Assembly: GCA_016288755.1 (NCBI GenBank)
Contig: JAEELE010000028.1
Location: 60,071-124,070, forward strand
Reading direction: 5' to 3'
Length of the DNA: 64,000 nt
Source of the DNA: Oscillospiraceae bacterium
Lineage (GTDB): Bacteria > Bacillota > Clostridia > Oscillospirales > Ruminococcaceae
Below the pieces are notes generated by a model. The model saw nothing but the letters and a program-made list of their open reading frames with translations, was not told where the DNA came from and did not search any database. How positions within the stretch are numbered: the first letter of the stretch is position 1; each line of letters begins with the position of its first letter. Positions 29,786 to 39,037 of this stretch are shown piece by piece. The position numbers were made by a program, and so were the translations under genes.

Positions 29786-31018
29786 TCACTTCCCGCGCTT
29801 CTGCTGGAGCTTTGCGCGCACCTTGATCGGCAGACCGAACAGGTTGATGAAGCCCGCAGAATCCTTCTGATCGTAGACGTCGTCCTCGTCGAAGGTTGCG
29901 ACCTCCTCGTCGTAGAGGGTGTCGGGCGAGGTGATGCCGGCGGTAATGATGTTGCCCTTGTAGAGCTTGAGCTTCACGGTGCCGTTGACGGTCTGCTGTG
30001 TGCTGTCAACGAATGCGTCGAGCGCCTCGCGGAGCGGTGTGAACCACTGCCCGTTGTAGACGAGGTCTGCGTACTGGTGGGCGAGCTGCTCCTTGACTCT
30101 TGCAGTCTGCTTGTCGAGCGTGATGGTCTCGAGCGCTGCGTGTGCGTAATAGAGGATCGTGCCGCCGGGGGTCTCATAGACGCCGCGGCTCTTCATGCCG
30201 ACGAGACGGTTCTCGACGATATCGGTGATGCCGATGCCGTTTGCGCCGCCGAGTGCATTCAGCTTGCGGACCACATCGCTGCCCTTCATCTTCACGCCGT
30301 CGACCGCGACCGGCACGCCCTTCTCAAAGTCGATCGTGACATAGGTGGGGGTGTCGGGTGCCTGCTCCGGGGAAACGCCGAGCTCCAGAAAGCCGGGCTT
30401 GTTGTACTGCGGCTCGTTTGCGGGGTTCTCGAGGTCGAGACCCTCATGGGAGATGTGCCACAGGTTCTTATCCTTGGAATAGTTGGTCTCGCGGGAAATC
30501 TTCAGCGGAATATTGTGTGCCTCCGCGTAGTCGATCTCCTCGTCGCGGGACTTGATGTCCCAGATTCTCCACGGTGCGATGATCTGCATGTCCGGGCAGA
30601 ACGCCTTGATGGTCAGCTCGAAGCGAACCTGATCGTTGCCCTTGCCGGTGCAGCCGTGGCAGATCGCGTCTGCACCCTCACGCATCGCGATCTCTGCGAT
30701 GCGCTTTGCGATGATCGGTCTTGCAAAGGAGGTGCCGAGCAGATACTTGCCCTCGTAGACCGCGCCCGCCTTCATGGTCGGGAACACATAGTCGTCGATG
30801 AATTCATCGGTCAGGTCCTCGATGTAGAGCTTGGAGGCGCCGGTCCTGATCGCCTTCTCCTCGAGCCCGTCGAGCTCGGTGCCCTGTCCGACGTCGCCGG
30901 AAACAGCGATGACCTCGCAGCCCGGATAGTTCTCCTTGAGCCACGGGATGATGATCGAGGTGTCCAGACCGCCGGAATATGCCAGAACGATCTTCTTGGG
31001 GGTTTTCTTTTCAGCCAT
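29786..31018 (-). CDS. argG: Argininosuccinate synthase
   Basis: [37 protein letters not shown] at 31018. Confidence 0.96.
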   Translation of the reverse strand: MAEKKTPKKIVLAYSGGLDTSIIIPWLKENYPGCEVIAVSGDVGQGTELDGLEEKAIRTGASKLYIEDLTDEFIDDYVFPTMKAGAVYEGKYLLGTSFARPIIAKRIAEIAMREGADAICHGCTGKGNDQVRFELTIKAFCPDMQIIAPWRIWDIKSRDEEIDYAEAHNIPLKISRETNYSKDKNLWHISHEGLDLENPANEPQYNKPGFLELGVSPEQAPDTPTYVTIDFEKGVPVAVDGVKMKGSDVVRKLNALGGANGIGITDIVENRLVGMKSRGVYETPGGTILYYAHAALETITLDKQTARVKEQLAHQYADLVYNGQWFTPLREALDAFVDSTQQTVNGTVKLKLYKGNIITAGITSPDTLYDEEVATFDEDDVYDQKDSAGFINLFGLPIKVRAKLQQKRGK

Positions 31019-31098
31019 GATGATATTCGTCCTTTCTTCGGTGTTTTCACCGCTTTTGATACAAAGGGAATACCGCACATGAGCTGTGCGGTATTTCC

Positions 31099-31126
31099 AT
31101 TATACACGAAAATGAAAATTTGTCAA
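31099..31126 (-). promoter_or_regulatory. Promoter of argG
   Basis: TTGACA (31126-31121)-16 bp-TATAAT (31104-31099) on minus strand. Confidence 0.75.
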
Positions 31127-31198
31127 GTGCTTTTTGAATATTCCTGCATAAACCGCGATTATTCATGTATATTATGCTGTTTTCGGTAATATTATGCA

Positions 31199-32482
31199 TC
31201 AGTACAGGTAATCCTGCGTCCCGTAGATGCCGTATTTCGTTCCCGACCGATAGGCAAAGCCGATGCCGATATCGGTATACTCTTCGCCGAGGATCTCCTC
31301 TCTGTGACCCTTCACCGAGCGGAACCAGTCATCTGCCGCCGCAAACGGGTCGCGCAGTCCGCCGTCCACGTTTTCGCCGATCATCCGCCACTTGATGCCG
31401 GAGGCGCGGATGCGGTCGCCCGGGTCCATGCCGGAGGAATCGGTGTGGGACATATAGTTGTTCTCTGCCATGTCGTCGCTGTGTGCCTGCGCCATTTCGG
31501 CGAGCTGCTCATTCCAGTGCAGTGCGGGCAGCCCGTAGACGCCTCTGATCGCGTTGGTCGCGTAGAAATTCAGCCGGGAGAACACATGCAGATCGTTCTG
31601 ATCCCTGACGCTGTCGACATAGATCGACGCGCTGCTCGAGAGCGCCATGACCGCGTAGAGCTCACCGGTGCCGTCCGGGTGCGTGTCGCGGTATTCCGTG
31701 ATCGTGTAGAGATTGCTGCAGCTGTATTCCTTCGCGGTGGTGTAATAGCCGATGACAATGCCGTCGCGCGAGAACAGGATCATCGTGTTCGCAGGGTCCT
31801 CCGCGTAGACATAGAAATCCATCATGCAGGTGTTGTATGCGAGGGTGAGCTTTTCCGTCAGGGCGCCGTATTCCGCCGCGATCTCCGGCAGCGCGATGAC
31901 CTCCTCTGCGGGGTCGCCCAGCGGCAGCGTCCGCGAGCCGACGGTCAGTGCAGCAGGCGGGACCGTCTGCGGCGGCTGTGTTTCCTCTGAAACGGTCGTT
32001 GTCTCCCCGGTCGTGATCTGCTCGGTCGTTGTCTCCCCGGTCGTGATCTGCTCGGTCGTCGTTTCCGCGGTTGTTGTAGTCTGCTCGGTTGTGGCAGTCT
32101 CAGCCGTTGTGGTCTGCTCGGTCTCCGACGTTGTCTGCTCGGTCGTTTCCGTCGTCTCCTCGGGCGGCACGTCCTGCGGGTGCGGGATAATGCCGGCGAG
32201 TATTTCCAGCAGCATATTGGAATCGGACGAATCGACGTCCCTGTCCTGATTGACGTCCGCATTCAGGCTGCCCTGCCGGGTGAGGGAAGCATCCATATCC
32301 TCCGCGACATAGCGCGCCAGATGCACCGCATCCGCAACATTGACATACGAGTCTACATTCACATCTCCGAGGTACAGCTTTGTTCCGGAATCTGCCGCCA
32401 GTGCAGCCGCTCCGAATGCTGCAAGCGCCGCCGCGATTCCGGCTGCCCCGATCATCAGGGCACGATAAAACCGTTGGCGCAT
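31199..32482 (-). CDS. Secreted protein: N-terminal dockerin type I, Thr-rich linker, C-terminal CAP/SCP domain
   Basis: GDVNVDSYVNVADAVHLARYV / ADVNQDRDVDSSDSNMLLEIL dockerin repeats; HWNEQLAEMAQAHSDDMAENNYMSHTDSSGMDPGDRI CAP motifs. Confidence 0.88.
   Translation of the reverse strand: MRQRFYRALMIGAAGIAAALAAFGAAALAADSGTKLYLGDVNVDSYVNVADAVHLARYVAEDMDASLTRQGSLNADVNQDRDVDSSDSNMLLEILAGIIPHPQDVPPEETTETTEQTTSETEQTTTAETATTEQTTTTAETTTEQITTGETTTEQITTGETTTVSEETQPPQTVPPAALTVGSRTLPLGDPAEEVIALPEIAAEYGALTEKLTLAYNTCMMDFYVYAEDPANTMILFSRDGIVIGYYTTAKEYSCSNLYTITEYRDTHPDGTGELYAVMALSSSASIYVDSVRDQNDLHVFSRLNFYATNAIRGVYGLPALHWNEQLAEMAQAHSDDMAENNYMSHTDSSGMDPGDRIRASGIKWRMIGENVDGGLRDPFAAADDWFRSVKGHREEILGEEYTDIGIGFAYRSGTKYGIYGTQDYLY
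31993..32052. repeat. Perfect 30-bp tandem duplication in Thr-rich linker
   Basis: cggtcgttgtctccccggtcgtgatctgct x2; encodes EQITTGETTT repeat. Confidence 0.9.
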
Positions 32483-32518
32483 AGGTCATCCTCCTCTCCG
32501 GCGATCCCGCCGCAGTGC

Positions 32519-33076
32519 CTATGACTGCTCGCTGTCGGAATGGTACACGCACACATCCGGCAGCAGGCGGAATTTTTCATCGCAGTCGAGCCCGAACCCG
32601 ACCACAAACTCATTTTCGATCTCAAATCCGGCATATTTCGGCACGACCTTCTCATAGCCCTTCGCCCTCGCATGGGTCTTGTCGAGCATCGTGCAGATCT
32701 CCACGGAATCCGCGCCGGATTCATAATAGTGCCGGACAACACAGTCCATCGTGCGCCCGGTATCGACAATATCCTCGAGGATCAGCACGCGCTGCCCCTT
32801 CACCGGAATGTCCTTGCCGAGCTCAAATTCCGGCTTGAGCTTCGACTCCTTACCAACATAGGTGTGCACCTTGATAAAATTCAGCTCCGCGGGGACAGTC
32901 AGGCAGCGTGCAAGGTCTGCCGCAAAGAACACTGCCCCGCGCAGCGTGCACAGCAGGAGCAGCGGATGCTCCTCCGTGACGCAGTTCTCGTAATCCCTTG
33001 AAATCTCAGCGGCAAGCTCCGCGATCCGTGCACGGAGCTCCGCATTCGTGCGAAGCACGGTAAACCGATCAGCCAT
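32519..33076 (-). CDS. hpt: Hypoxanthine (purine) phosphoribosyltransferase
   Basis: LLCTLRGAVFFAADLAR, VLILEDIVDTGRTM, GFEIENEFVVGFGLDCDEKFRLLPDV; ATG at 33076. Confidence 0.88.
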   Translation of the reverse strand: MADRFTVLRTNAELRARIAELAAEISRDYENCVTEEHPLLLLCTLRGAVFFAADLARCLTVPAELNFIKVHTYVGKESKLKPEFELGKDIPVKGQRVLILEDIVDTGRTMDCVVRHYYESGADSVEICTMLDKTHARAKGYEKVVPKYAGFEIENEFVVGFGLDCDEKFRLLPDVCVYHSDSEQS

Positions 33077-33315
33077 TCCTGACATCCTTCCCGTTTTCAT
33101 TCTGTCAAATATTATAACACAGTTCCCCCCAATTTTGTCTATTATAATCATATCACAAAACGTGCGAAAAGTCAATGGATTTTTGCAAATTTCCCGGCGA
33201 TTTTTACGGTTTTCCGCAATATTTTTCGCCTGCGGACGGGGTTTTCGGGCAGTCTGAATTTGTCAACGAATACGCTTTGTAAACCTTCCGGACAATTATC
33301 GCAGGGAGTATATGC

Positions 33316-34287
33316 TCACAGCCGGATGCGTCTGCTGCTGCCGTTCAGAAGCCGCAGCTCGATGCCGCCGCCCGGAACCGGGACCGCATCTGTCACATAG
33401 CCCGTCTGCCCGGGAAACTGATAGCCGATGCCGCCCCTGCCGTAAAGACCCGGGCGCGGCAGATCGGTCAGCTCGAAGACCGTCTCCATCTCGGTGCAGT
33501 GGTGCTGCGCGTATGTTTCGCTGTCCTTGCTGCTGAAATCAAAATACTGCATCGCGAGGACCTTGCGCTCCTGCCCGCCGACCTTGACCCTCTGATTCAT
33601 CCATGTCGCGTCGATCTCGACCCAGCGCCCCCGCTCGGGGACATAGAGCGCCGACCATGCGTGCTCTCTGCCGCCGCCGACATGCCACGAGAAGAGCGGC
33701 TCCGCACGGTAGCCCAGCAGATGCATCGCAGTGTTGAAAAAGCCCGTCGTGCCCCAGCACATCGTCGTGCCCTCCATCAGCGCATGGCGGATGGAGTTGT
33801 TCTGATAGGTATAGTCAAAGTCGCTGACCGCCGCGATCTCCCGCACCGTGATCAGCGCGGTCTCCATCGTGCTGCGCCCCGCCGTCAGCTTCCGCAGCCG
33901 CTGCATGAACGCATCAAAGCGCGGCTTGAATGCGCGCACCTTCAATTCGTATTCATACTGGCTCAGCTTCGGCACGACCGTCATGAAGCTGACCTGCCCG
34001 CCGCGGTCGCGCACTGTGCGGGTCGTCCAACTCTGCGCACCGTCGGTCGCATGGAACAGATACGGGTGATGGTGCATGATGCGGAACAGCAGAATGGTCC
34101 AGTATTTCCTGAAATCGGGGTGATCGCGGTCGCGCAGGACCGCCATCGCCTGATCGGTGAAATGCAGCCCGCCGATGACCGTATCGCCCGAGCGCAGATA
34201 CAGCTGTGCGCGGCTCCAGTCGCCCAGATAGTTCCGCAGATTGTAGCTGAAATATGCCGCATAGGACGGCAGATGCGGTGCTGTCAT
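33316..34287 (-). CDS. Transglutaminase-like domain protein
   Basis: C-x-H-x-D pattern: MEGTTMCWGTTGFFNTAMHLLGY...GGGREHAWSALYVPERGRWVEIDATW. Confidence 0.75.
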   Translation of the reverse strand: MTAPHLPSYAAYFSYNLRNYLGDWSRAQLYLRSGDTVIGGLHFTDQAMAVLRDRDHPDFRKYWTILLFRIMHHHPYLFHATDGAQSWTTRTVRDRGGQVSFMTVVPKLSQYEYELKVRAFKPRFDAFMQRLRKLTAGRSTMETALITVREIAAVSDFDYTYQNNSIRHALMEGTTMCWGTTGFFNTAMHLLGYRAEPLFSWHVGGGREHAWSALYVPERGRWVEIDATWMNQRVKVGGQERKVLAMQYFDFSSKDSETYAQHHCTEMETVFELTDLPRPGLYGRGGIGYQFPGQTGYVTDAVPVPGGGIELRLLNGSSRRIRL

Positions 34288-34344
34288 GTTCGATCCTCCC
34301 TGAAAAAGCCGCGCACCGGTCATTCCGCCGGTGCGTCGGTTCCG

Positions 34345-36621
34345 TTATTCGGCCGCTTGCCTTGCATATGCAGCACGGGTGTTCAGCGCGCCGGCGTAAT
34401 CCAGCATGGCGGGCGCGCCCAGAATATAATAATCCGCGCCGACCATGATCTTATCCTCGGTCAGCGCATCGAGATTGTACGTCCAGAGCGTTCTGCCGTC
34501 CTCCTCCTCGCTGACATAATAGATATCCCGCGGGAAGGTATAGGCACTGTCCTTCTGCGGCACGGTCAGCTGCGAGACGCGCTGACGCAGATCGATGCGC
34601 GTTCCGCCGATTCCGTGGAAGAAGATCACGCTCAGCGTGCCCAGCGCGGTGTTGTCCGCATAGTCTGCGATGCAGAGCAGACAGTTGTGCACGCGGTCAT
34701 AGCGGATGCTTGAGAGCTGCACATTCCGCGCGAGCCGGTTGCCGAACACGGAGATGCTGACAAGCCCCGGAGAGCCCGCCTCGGCGATGAGCGTCGCGGG
34801 GACATCCCGCGTGCTGAGAACGCCGTTCCAGAATTCCTGCGTATCCAGCTGCCTGAGCAGTACAATGTCCGGACCCGTCACGCTGTCCGCACCGACCTGT
34901 GATGCGCCGGGGACATTGCCCTGCACAATGTAGCTGCTCCAAACTGTAATGTTCATATCCCCGTCCGCGATCTCGGCTTCCAGACCCGGCTCGCCGTCCG
35001 TGAAGCGGATGTTTTTGATCACGGCATCGCCCTGCTCACCAAAGTCGAACGCATCCCATGTGATATTGCAGAGCCTGCCGCGGTTGACCAGCCTGCAGTC
35101 CGTCAGGAACGTATTGTCAGCACTTTCCTTGCAGAGCAGGATCATCGGGTAATCTGTTGCAAAGGTCAGATTCCATTCATCCGCCTCAAATGCAAGCTGA
35201 CTCACCCCCCTCGTGTCTGAATCGAAGAACATCCATTCCTTTTTGCCGGAATCAAACGATGTGTAATAGCAGCTGCCGTCGGGATACACGATGAAACTGA
35301 ACTCATCCGACAACACGTTATCCCATGCGAGCCCCGTGAATTCTGTCGAATCTCCTTTCAGCTGCATGGCACAGAAGCCCGAAAAGCTCTCGTCATCCTG
35401 ACCTTTTTCCGGATCACCCGCAACAATAAAGACCCGTTCCGGAGTCTGCGCGTGGTGCTTCAGCTGCGTCACATCCGATTGCACCAGCGATAACCGGTTG
35501 AAACCGCTGTTGGTATCGATTGAATACAGGGCATTGTTTATGGCGCCGCCGGATTCCTCGCTCTCATTGCCGGTCCAGAAATACAGTATGCCGTTCGGCG
35601 TCTTCGGCGCCCAGACCTCGCGTACATCCATGCTGACCTCAAACGTATCGCCCTGCACATAGCGGACGCTCAGGCTTTTTGTACCGAGATAGGTGCGCGA
35701 CTGATACGCAACAGCCATGCCGCCTTCATCCGTCACCCAGTAGTCGCCGAAGATCGGTTCACCGTGCGTGAGATCCTCCAGCGTGATGCCGTGCTGCCCG
35801 AAATCGATACAGTTGAGCAGATAGCCGCCCTCCTCCAGCGATTGGCCGTCAGTCTGACAGGGGGTCGGGTAGAAGAGACGGTTCCCCTTCACGGTCATGC
35901 GGGTGTGCGCCGCAAAGAAGGACTGCGCCTCGGTGAGCGCATACTGCCGTGCAGACTCCACAGACATGCTGGAACCGTTCAGGCTGTAGCCGATCTGGTC
36001 GCCCAGCTCGATCTCCGCTCCGTTCAGAACGACATACGGCTGGCTGCCCCGGAAATAGCAGACGGGCTCCCCCGTCCCGACCCCGATGGGGTCAACGGTG
36101 CTGACGGTCGGCGTCCGGCTCGAATCGGCATCGGGGTCGAGCTTTTTGCTGAAGCCCTTTGCACACCAGATCAGCAGCCCGCCGACCGCAGCGATCGCTG
36201 CGATGCGGAGCAAGCGCTTTCTGACAGGAACCTGCTGCTTCTGCGCCTCCCCGTCTGCTTCGTCCTCCGGAAAGACGTCGTCCGCGGAGATTTCCCCCTC
36301 CGCCTGTGCGGCGCGGCGGCTGGCAGAGCGGCGCTCGGTCTCCTGCTGTGACGCCTCCGCGAAGGGGTCGTCGGAAGCGGATTTGTCTGTGCGCGGCTCA
36401 GGGGCTGCATCGCCGCCCCCTGCCGGATGCTCCGTGCGGCGTTTTTGGGCGCGGTAGGCGGCGCGGCGCTGTTCCTCCTGCCGAGATGCCTCCGCAAAAA
36501 GGTCATCTGCCGGTGCTTCCTCCCCGGGGAGCGCGGGTTCCGCGGTCAGCCGCTCCCCGCAAGCCGGACAGAGCTCAATGCCGTCCGACATGGATGCACC
36601 GCAGTGCGGACACTGTTTCAT
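34345..36621 (-). CDS. Zinc-ribbon N-terminus, TM anchor and large extracytoplasmic repeat/propeller-like domain (unknown function)
   Basis: MKQCPHCGASMSDGIELCPACGERL; single TM (LLRIAAIAAVGGLLIWCAKG); ATG at 36621. Confidence 0.7.
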   Translation of the reverse strand: MKQCPHCGASMSDGIELCPACGERLTAEPALPGEEAPADDLFAEASRQEEQRRAAYRAQKRRTEHPAGGGDAAPEPRTDKSASDDPFAEASQQETERRSASRRAAQAEGEISADDVFPEDEADGEAQKQQVPVRKRLLRIAAIAAVGGLLIWCAKGFSKKLDPDADSSRTPTVSTVDPIGVGTGEPVCYFRGSQPYVVLNGAEIELGDQIGYSLNGSSMSVESARQYALTEAQSFFAAHTRMTVKGNRLFYPTPCQTDGQSLEEGGYLLNCIDFGQHGITLEDLTHGEPIFGDYWVTDEGGMAVAYQSRTYLGTKSLSVRYVQGDTFEVSMDVREVWAPKTPNGILYFWTGNESEESGGAINNALYSIDTNSGFNRLSLVQSDVTQLKHHAQTPERVFIVAGDPEKGQDDESFSGFCAMQLKGDSTEFTGLAWDNVLSDEFSFIVYPDGSCYYTSFDSGKKEWMFFDSDTRGVSQLAFEADEWNLTFATDYPMILLCKESADNTFLTDCRLVNRGRLCNITWDAFDFGEQGDAVIKNIRFTDGEPGLEAEIADGDMNITVWSSYIVQGNVPGASQVGADSVTGPDIVLLRQLDTQEFWNGVLSTRDVPATLIAEAGSPGLVSISVFGNRLARNVQLSSIRYDRVHNCLLCIADYADNTALGTLSVIFFHGIGGTRIDLRQRVSQLTVPQKDSAYTFPRDIYYVSEEEDGRTLWTYNLDALTEDKIMVGADYYILGAPAMLDYAGALNTRAAYARQAAE

Positions 36622-36740
36622 ACTGTTCCTCCCGATCTGTCGTAATACTGCATCAAATAGTGAAATGCTGTGCAGCATGATTGCTTTGCGCTCCTATTAT
36701 AGCATATTCCGCCGAAAAGTGCAAGAAGAAGTGAGAAATG

Positions 36741-36835
36741 AGGAGGGAGCAGGGAGCAGGGAGGAAGTAGGAGGGAGGAGTGAAGAGTTGTTCCGCTGCC
36801 TTCACTCTTCTTTATTATTCTTTTCGCGAAGCGCT
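36741..36835. repeat. Purine-rich dispersed intergenic repeat, copy 2
   Basis: AGGAGGGAGCAGGGAGCAGGGAGGAAG...AGGAGTGAAGAGTTGTTCCG; resembles 12665-12760. Confidence 0.55.
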
Positions 36836-36843
36836 TTTTCTTC

Positions 36844-36872
36844 TTGCACTTTTGCGGAGAATGTGGTATAAT
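36844..36872 (+). promoter_or_regulatory. Promoter of DUF5662 gene
   Basis: TTGCAC-17 bp-TATAAT with extended -10 (TGG). Confidence 0.65.
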
Positions 36873-36903
36873 GGAGCAAACGACTGTTGAGGAGGCATTC
36901 GCC

Positions 36904-37428
36904 ATGCACCCGATCGCACATCTGCGCACCGTGCTGCGGCACCGGCATCAGGTGATGCTCCACTGCATCCGCGCCGGCATTCCGCTGCAGGGTCTGCTGC
37001 ACGATCTCTCCAAATTCTCCCCGACCGAGTTCATCCCCGGGGCACTCTATTTTCAGGGCAACCGCAGTCCCAATGAGGCGGAGCGCGAGCATCAGGGCTA
37101 TTCCGCCGCTTGGATGCACCACAAGGGCAGGAACCGCCATCATTTTGAATACTGGTCGGACTATAATCCCAAGACACGGCGCTATGAGCCCGTGCCCATG
37201 CCGACGCGCTATCTGATCGAAATGTTCTGCGACCGCGTCGCCGCCAGCAAAATCTACCGCGGCGCCGATTACAGGCAGACCGACCCGCTCAAATATTTTG
37301 AGAGCGGGCTTGAGCGTGGCAGACCGATCCATCCGAAAACCGCAAAGCAGCTGCACTTTCTGCTGAAAATGCTCGCGGAGAAGGGCGAGGCAAAAACCTT
37401 CGCCTACATCCGCAGGCTGGAAAAATAA
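36904..37428 (+). CDS. DUF5662 family protein
   Basis: LLHDLSKFSPTEFIPGALYFQGNRSPNEAEREHQGYSAAWMHHKGRNRHHFEYWSD. Confidence 0.8.
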   Translation: MHPIAHLRTVLRHRHQVMLHCIRAGIPLQGLLHDLSKFSPTEFIPGALYFQGNRSPNEAEREHQGYSAAWMHHKGRNRHHFEYWSDYNPKTRRYEPVPMPTRYLIEMFCDRVAASKIYRGADYRQTDPLKYFESGLERGRPIHPKTAKQLHFLLKMLAEKGEAKTFAYIRRLEK

Positions 37429-37444
37429 CAGGGGGAACACTATT

Positions 37445-38377
37445 ATGTCAGTCAAATTCCACATTCCCGGGCTCGCGCGCAGCTTCAACCTCAATATGGT
37501 GCTGCTCATGATGATGCACGAATTTCCCGAGCAGTTCCGCGAGGATGTCTCGATCGGCTCCTTCTGGGGCGAATTCCCGTCCTCGGTCTGGAACGGCGGC
37601 ATCCGCAGTGCGGCAGGCTTCAGCGAGGAGGATGTCTCCTATGTCATCAGCGAGCTCAACGGGCGCGGCATCGCCGTGCGCTACACCTTTACCAATGTGC
37701 TCACCAATCAGAGCCACCTGACCGACCGCTGGTGCAATCGCTGCATGAAGCTCGCGGACACGCCCGACGCCAAAAACGGCGTGATCGTCGCCTCGCCGGT
37801 GCTCGAAAAGCATCTGCGCGCGAAGTATCCGCATTTTCAGTATATCTCCTCCGATGCCAAGCAGATCACCGATTTCGACGCACTCTGCGCAGAGCTTGAG
37901 CAGTATGACAGCGTGCTGATCGACTACAGCCTCAACAGCGATACCGAGCTGCTCGCCAAACTGCCGCACAAGGAGCGCGCAGAGCTGCTCGTCAACTGTG
38001 TCTGCCCGCCGGACTGCCCGCGCAGAAGAGCACATATCCAGTACCTCGGCAGAACGCAGATCGCCTATACACAGCATGTCAGCCGGTTCGGTCTGAAGGC
38101 TGCCTTCCACAATCCCGAGTCGTTCCAGTGTCCGTATCTCGACAGGACCTACTATCAGAATACCGACAACCCGACGCTGCTGACGCCCGGGAAGGTCTTT
38201 GAGACGCTCGTGCCGATGGGCTTTGAGAATTTCCGCATCGAGGGCAGATGGTCCTCGCCGCTGAGCGTCATGGACACCTATCTCACTTACCTCGCAAAGC
38301 CAGAATACCGCGATCAGCTCCGGCTGACCTATCTGCTCAATCTCGAGCAGAACGGCATCCTCAGATTCGAGGGCTGA
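37445..38377 (+). CDS. Uncharacterised protein; paralogue of ORF 61524
   Basis: 310 aa; shared WNGG, YTFTN, VIVASPVLE.(H/Y)LR.KYP, (P)DCPRR.AH, (R/S)QIAY motifs with 61524..62468. Confidence 0.75.
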   Translation: MSVKFHIPGLARSFNLNMVLLMMMHEFPEQFREDVSIGSFWGEFPSSVWNGGIRSAAGFSEEDVSYVISELNGRGIAVRYTFTNVLTNQSHLTDRWCNRCMKLADTPDAKNGVIVASPVLEKHLRAKYPHFQYISSDAKQITDFDALCAELEQYDSVLIDYSLNSDTELLAKLPHKERAELLVNCVCPPDCPRRRAHIQYLGRTQIAYTQHVSRFGLKAAFHNPESFQCPYLDRTYYQNTDNPTLLTPGKVFETLVPMGFENFRIEGRWSSPLSVMDTYLTYLAKPEYRDQLRLTYLLNLEQNGILRFEG

Positions 38378-38427
38378 CGGCAGCGGCTTTGCCCCGGCAG
38401 TCTGCACCGATCAACAGAGCAAGGACA

Positions 38428-38459
38428 ACGGAGTCCCCGGTCAAAGGGGGCTCCGTTTT
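38428..38459 (+). terminator. Rho-independent terminator after ORF 37445
   Basis: ACGGAGTCCCC..GGGGGCTCCGTTTTG. Confidence 0.7.
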
Positions 38460-38510
38460 GCGCCTGCGGCAGACGATGCGAAAGAAATATGACAATTTGC
38501 GGGTTTTTCC

Positions 38511-38539
38511 TTGACATTTTTCCGCAAAGGGAGTATAAT
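38511..38539 (+). promoter_or_regulatory. Promoter of V-type ATPase operon
   Basis: TTGACA-17 bp-TATAAT. Confidence 0.8.
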
Positions 38540-38716
38540 GAAATGTAAATATTCTCGGGGTTTGTGCATTTTTCCGATATTTCGCGGTCTTTTCTGCGGG
38601 TTTGCGCGGCTGCGGCGCCGTTTCCGGCACAAAAGCAGCGCGCGATTATCAGCACATTTCGGCAAACTGCACAAATAACAGAAAAATCCTGTCTCCGTCA
38701 GAAGGGAGTGTGGCTT

Positions 38717-39037
38717 ATGGATCAGACCATCCGCGAAATCGTGCAGCTCGACGCGCGGATCGAGGAGCGGCTCGCCGCCGCACAGGCACAGTATGAGCAG
38801 CAGATCAGCGAGACCAGAGCGCGCTGTGCCGCGATCGCTGAGGCGTCGGAGCGGCAGATTCGCGACACCGTTTTTGAATATGAGGAGCAGGCGAGAGAAG
38901 CCTGTGAGGCAAAGCTCACCGAGCTCCGCGCAGACTTTGACCGCAAGGGCGACGCGATGACCAGACAGTTTGAGACGCAGCGTGCAGAGCTCCTTGAGGT
39001 GCTCTTCCGCGATACGCTTGCCGACGCGGAGGCTTGA
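38717..39037 (+). CDS. V-type ATPase G/H-like coiled-coil subunit
   Basis: Short charged coiled coil at head of V-ATPase operon; ATG at 38717. Confidence 0.65.
   Translation: MDQTIREIVQLDARIEERLAAAQAQYEQQISETRARCAAIAEASERQIRDTVFEYEEQAREACEAKLTELRADFDRKGDAMTRQFETQRAELLEVLFRDTLADAEA

Noticed and set aside
29723-31189. 488 aa plus-strand ORF opposite argG
   Set aside because: Antisense shadow of argG.
31993-32052. Direct repeats considered as a CRISPR-like array
   Set aside because: Adjacent 30-bp units without spacers, in frame, encoding a Thr-rich linker.
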